DNA of 6,376 nt from Lentisphaerota bacterium (GTDB taxonomy: Bacteria; Verrucomicrobiota; Kiritimatiellia; UBA8416; JAFGTH01): the NCBI GenBank assembly GCA_016934225.1, contig JAFGTH010000257.1:1-6376 (forward strand). Reading direction: 5' to 3'. Shown one piece after another: positions 6,021 through 6,376 of the stretch (position 1 is its first letter; every line of letters starts with the position of its first letter). The notes under the pieces were generated by a model. That model ran no database searches. It saw nothing but the letters and a program-made list of their open reading frames with translations, and was not told where the DNA came from. A program made the position numbers and the translations under genes.

Positions 6021-6095
6021 GGCGAGCGACGGGACTCGAACCCGCGACATTCAGAACCACAATCTGACGCTCTAACCAACTGAGCTACGCTCGCC
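6018..6095 (-). tRNA. tRNA-His, anticodon GUG
   Basis: The minus strand folds into a complete cloverleaf. It has the 8-bp acceptor stem GGCGAGCG/CGCTCGCC typical of tRNA-His, with the extra G at -1 (base 6095) facing C73, then T8-A9 and a GCTC/GAGC D stem. The anticodon stem is TCAGA/TCTGA with loop TTGTGGT, placing GTG at 6060-6058 and G at position 37. A T arm with GGTTCGAGTCC and an encoded CCA (6020-6018) complete it. The transcript has 78 nt including G-1 and CCA. The start of the downstream protein gene lies only 20-31 nt beyond, on the same strand, with no room for a terminator. RNase P and 3' processing must therefore release the tRNA from a longer transcript unless transcription stops there. 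Confidence 0.97.
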
Positions 6096-6121
6096 ATTAC
6101 CAGTTTTTATTCAGCCTGCGT

Positions 6122-6138
6122 TAATTCACAATGAATTA
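6122..6138. repeat. Perfect 7-bp inverted repeat, operator-like
   Basis: TAATTCA-CAA-TGAATTA is a perfect 7-bp dyad with a 3-bp centre, ending 27 bp upstream of the mature tRNA-His 5' end and overlapping the candidate -35 hexamer. Its size and symmetry resemble a dimeric regulator site. It has no T tract, and its A+T-rich short-loop stem would be a poor terminator. Confidence 0.4.
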
Positions 6139-6201
6139 GCCAGAATCTTCTCATATTTAAACCGCGTTTCGATCATCGCGGAACAAGCAACTCAAACTGC
6201 G

Positions 6202-6215
6202 CCGGTCTGAACCGG
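6202..6215. repeat. Short hairpin CCGGT-CTGA-ACCGG
   Basis: A 5-bp G+C-rich stem with a 4-nt loop lies 80 bp downstream of the AraC-family stop codon. No run of T follows on the minus strand, so it does not qualify as a standard intrinsic terminator. It may be an RNA structure in the 3' end of that transcript or chance. Confidence 0.3.
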
Positions 6216-6294
6216 AAGCTAATGTAGACATATCGGCCGAAATATCAACAGAAAAACCTGCGTAAAAAACGCGTATTTCACACTGCACACCGCA

Positions 6295-6376
6295 TCACCC
6301 AAAACGATGCCGCAACCCTCGTCGAAATTGCAACGGAGTCGTACCCGTCACCCGCTTGAAGTGTTTAATAAAATAA
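6295..6376 (-). CDS. AraC-family transcriptional regulator, last 26 codons only
   Basis: The minus strand from the right edge reads YFIKHFKRVTGTTPLQFRR and seven further residues before TGA at 6297-6295. This is the end of the AraC/XylS DNA-binding domain. The aromatic-F-x-x-x-F-K-x-x-x-G-x-[ST]-P pattern closes the second helix-turn-helix of nearly all family members. The sensor domain and first helix-turn-helix lie beyond the window, so the ligand and targets cannot be told. The gene runs in the same direction as tRNA-His and the hflX cluster but is separated from them by 199 bp. No terminator is obvious after its stop. Confidence 0.88.
   Translation of the reverse strand, partial: YFIKHFKRVTGTTPLQFRRGLRHRFG

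Larger units (their letters stand above)
6096..6294. other. 199-bp spacer between the AraC-family gene and tRNA-His
   Basis: No credible gene is present. It should hold the tRNA promoter. The best minus-strand pair I see is TTGTGA (6131-6126), 16 bp, then TAAAAA (6109-6104), each 4 of 6 consensus bases, which would start transcription about 2 nt before the mature tRNA and is weak. It also contains the two inverted repeats listed separately and TCGGCCGA, an 8-bp palindrome near 6234-6241. A weak 4-bp stem with an A/T loop at 6260-6272, after the AraC stop, is not a convincing terminator. Confidence 0.5.

Noticed and set aside
5988..6050. Extension of the four-cysteine frame to an ATG at 6050 inside the tRNA
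   Set aside because: The first 11 codons are antisense-free tRNA-His sequence (T arm and acceptor stem) with no coding meaning.
5865..6083. A plus-strand frame over the tRNA gene and the four-cysteine gene
   Set aside because: It is the complement of the tRNA and a coding region. Its tail resembles the familiar false peptides translated from tRNA genes.
6260..6272. GCGT-AAAAA-ACGC stem as a terminator for the AraC-family gene
   Set aside because: The stem has only 4 bp and the T run on the minus strand is in the loop, not after the stem.

Overview
This is a bacterial chromosomal window of about half G+C. It is densely packed, with Shine-Dalgarno-type ribosome binding sites at several genes, overlapping start and stop codons, and a tRNA gene that encodes its own CCA end. 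The gene set is core housekeeping, with no integrase, transposase, phage or CRISPR signal. I cannot place the organism firmly. A member of the Planctomycetes-Verrucomicrobia-Chlamydiae group (for example Kiritimatiellota or Lentisphaerota) is a weak guess from the divergent RsmI and HflX motifs and the small cysteine-rich protein.

The left half (1-3307) is de novo purine synthesis. purD, encoding phosphoribosylamine-glycine ligase, runs leftward off the window edge, with its first 273 codons present. It diverges across a 136-bp gap from purB (adenylosuccinate lyase) and purM (AIR synthase), which run rightward 30 bp apart. A promoter-like pair sits directly against the purD start codon, where no ribosome binding site is visible. 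A second one with a perfect TATAAT lies between purB and purM.

The right half (3304-6095) is a leftward cluster in which almost everything is expected to act on the ribosome or on translation. In order of transcription it holds tRNA-His(GUG), a small unrecognised four-cysteine protein, hflX (ribosome-splitting GTPase), rsmI (16S rRNA C1402 2'-O-methyltransferase) and a NYN/YacP-type RNase (the family of the ribosome-dependent mRNase Rae1). The four-cysteine gene and hflX share an ATGA overlap, hflX and rsmI share TGATG, and rsmI overlaps the NYN gene by 26 nt, so translational coupling is likely. The NYN gene and purM meet tail to tail on one palindromic TTAA that provides the stop codon for both.

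Between the tRNA and the four-cysteine gene there is a strong GGAGG correctly spaced for a 24-codon leader frame. Its stop overlaps an in-frame GTG of the cysteine protein (GTGA), so the true start of that gene is open. To the right of the tRNA, a 199-bp spacer holds inverted repeats, and the last 82 bases are the C-terminal end of an AraC-family regulator entering from the right on the minus strand.

No clearly new system is visible. The best candidates for follow-up are the four-cysteine protein and the tRNA-to-mRNA junction in front of it.
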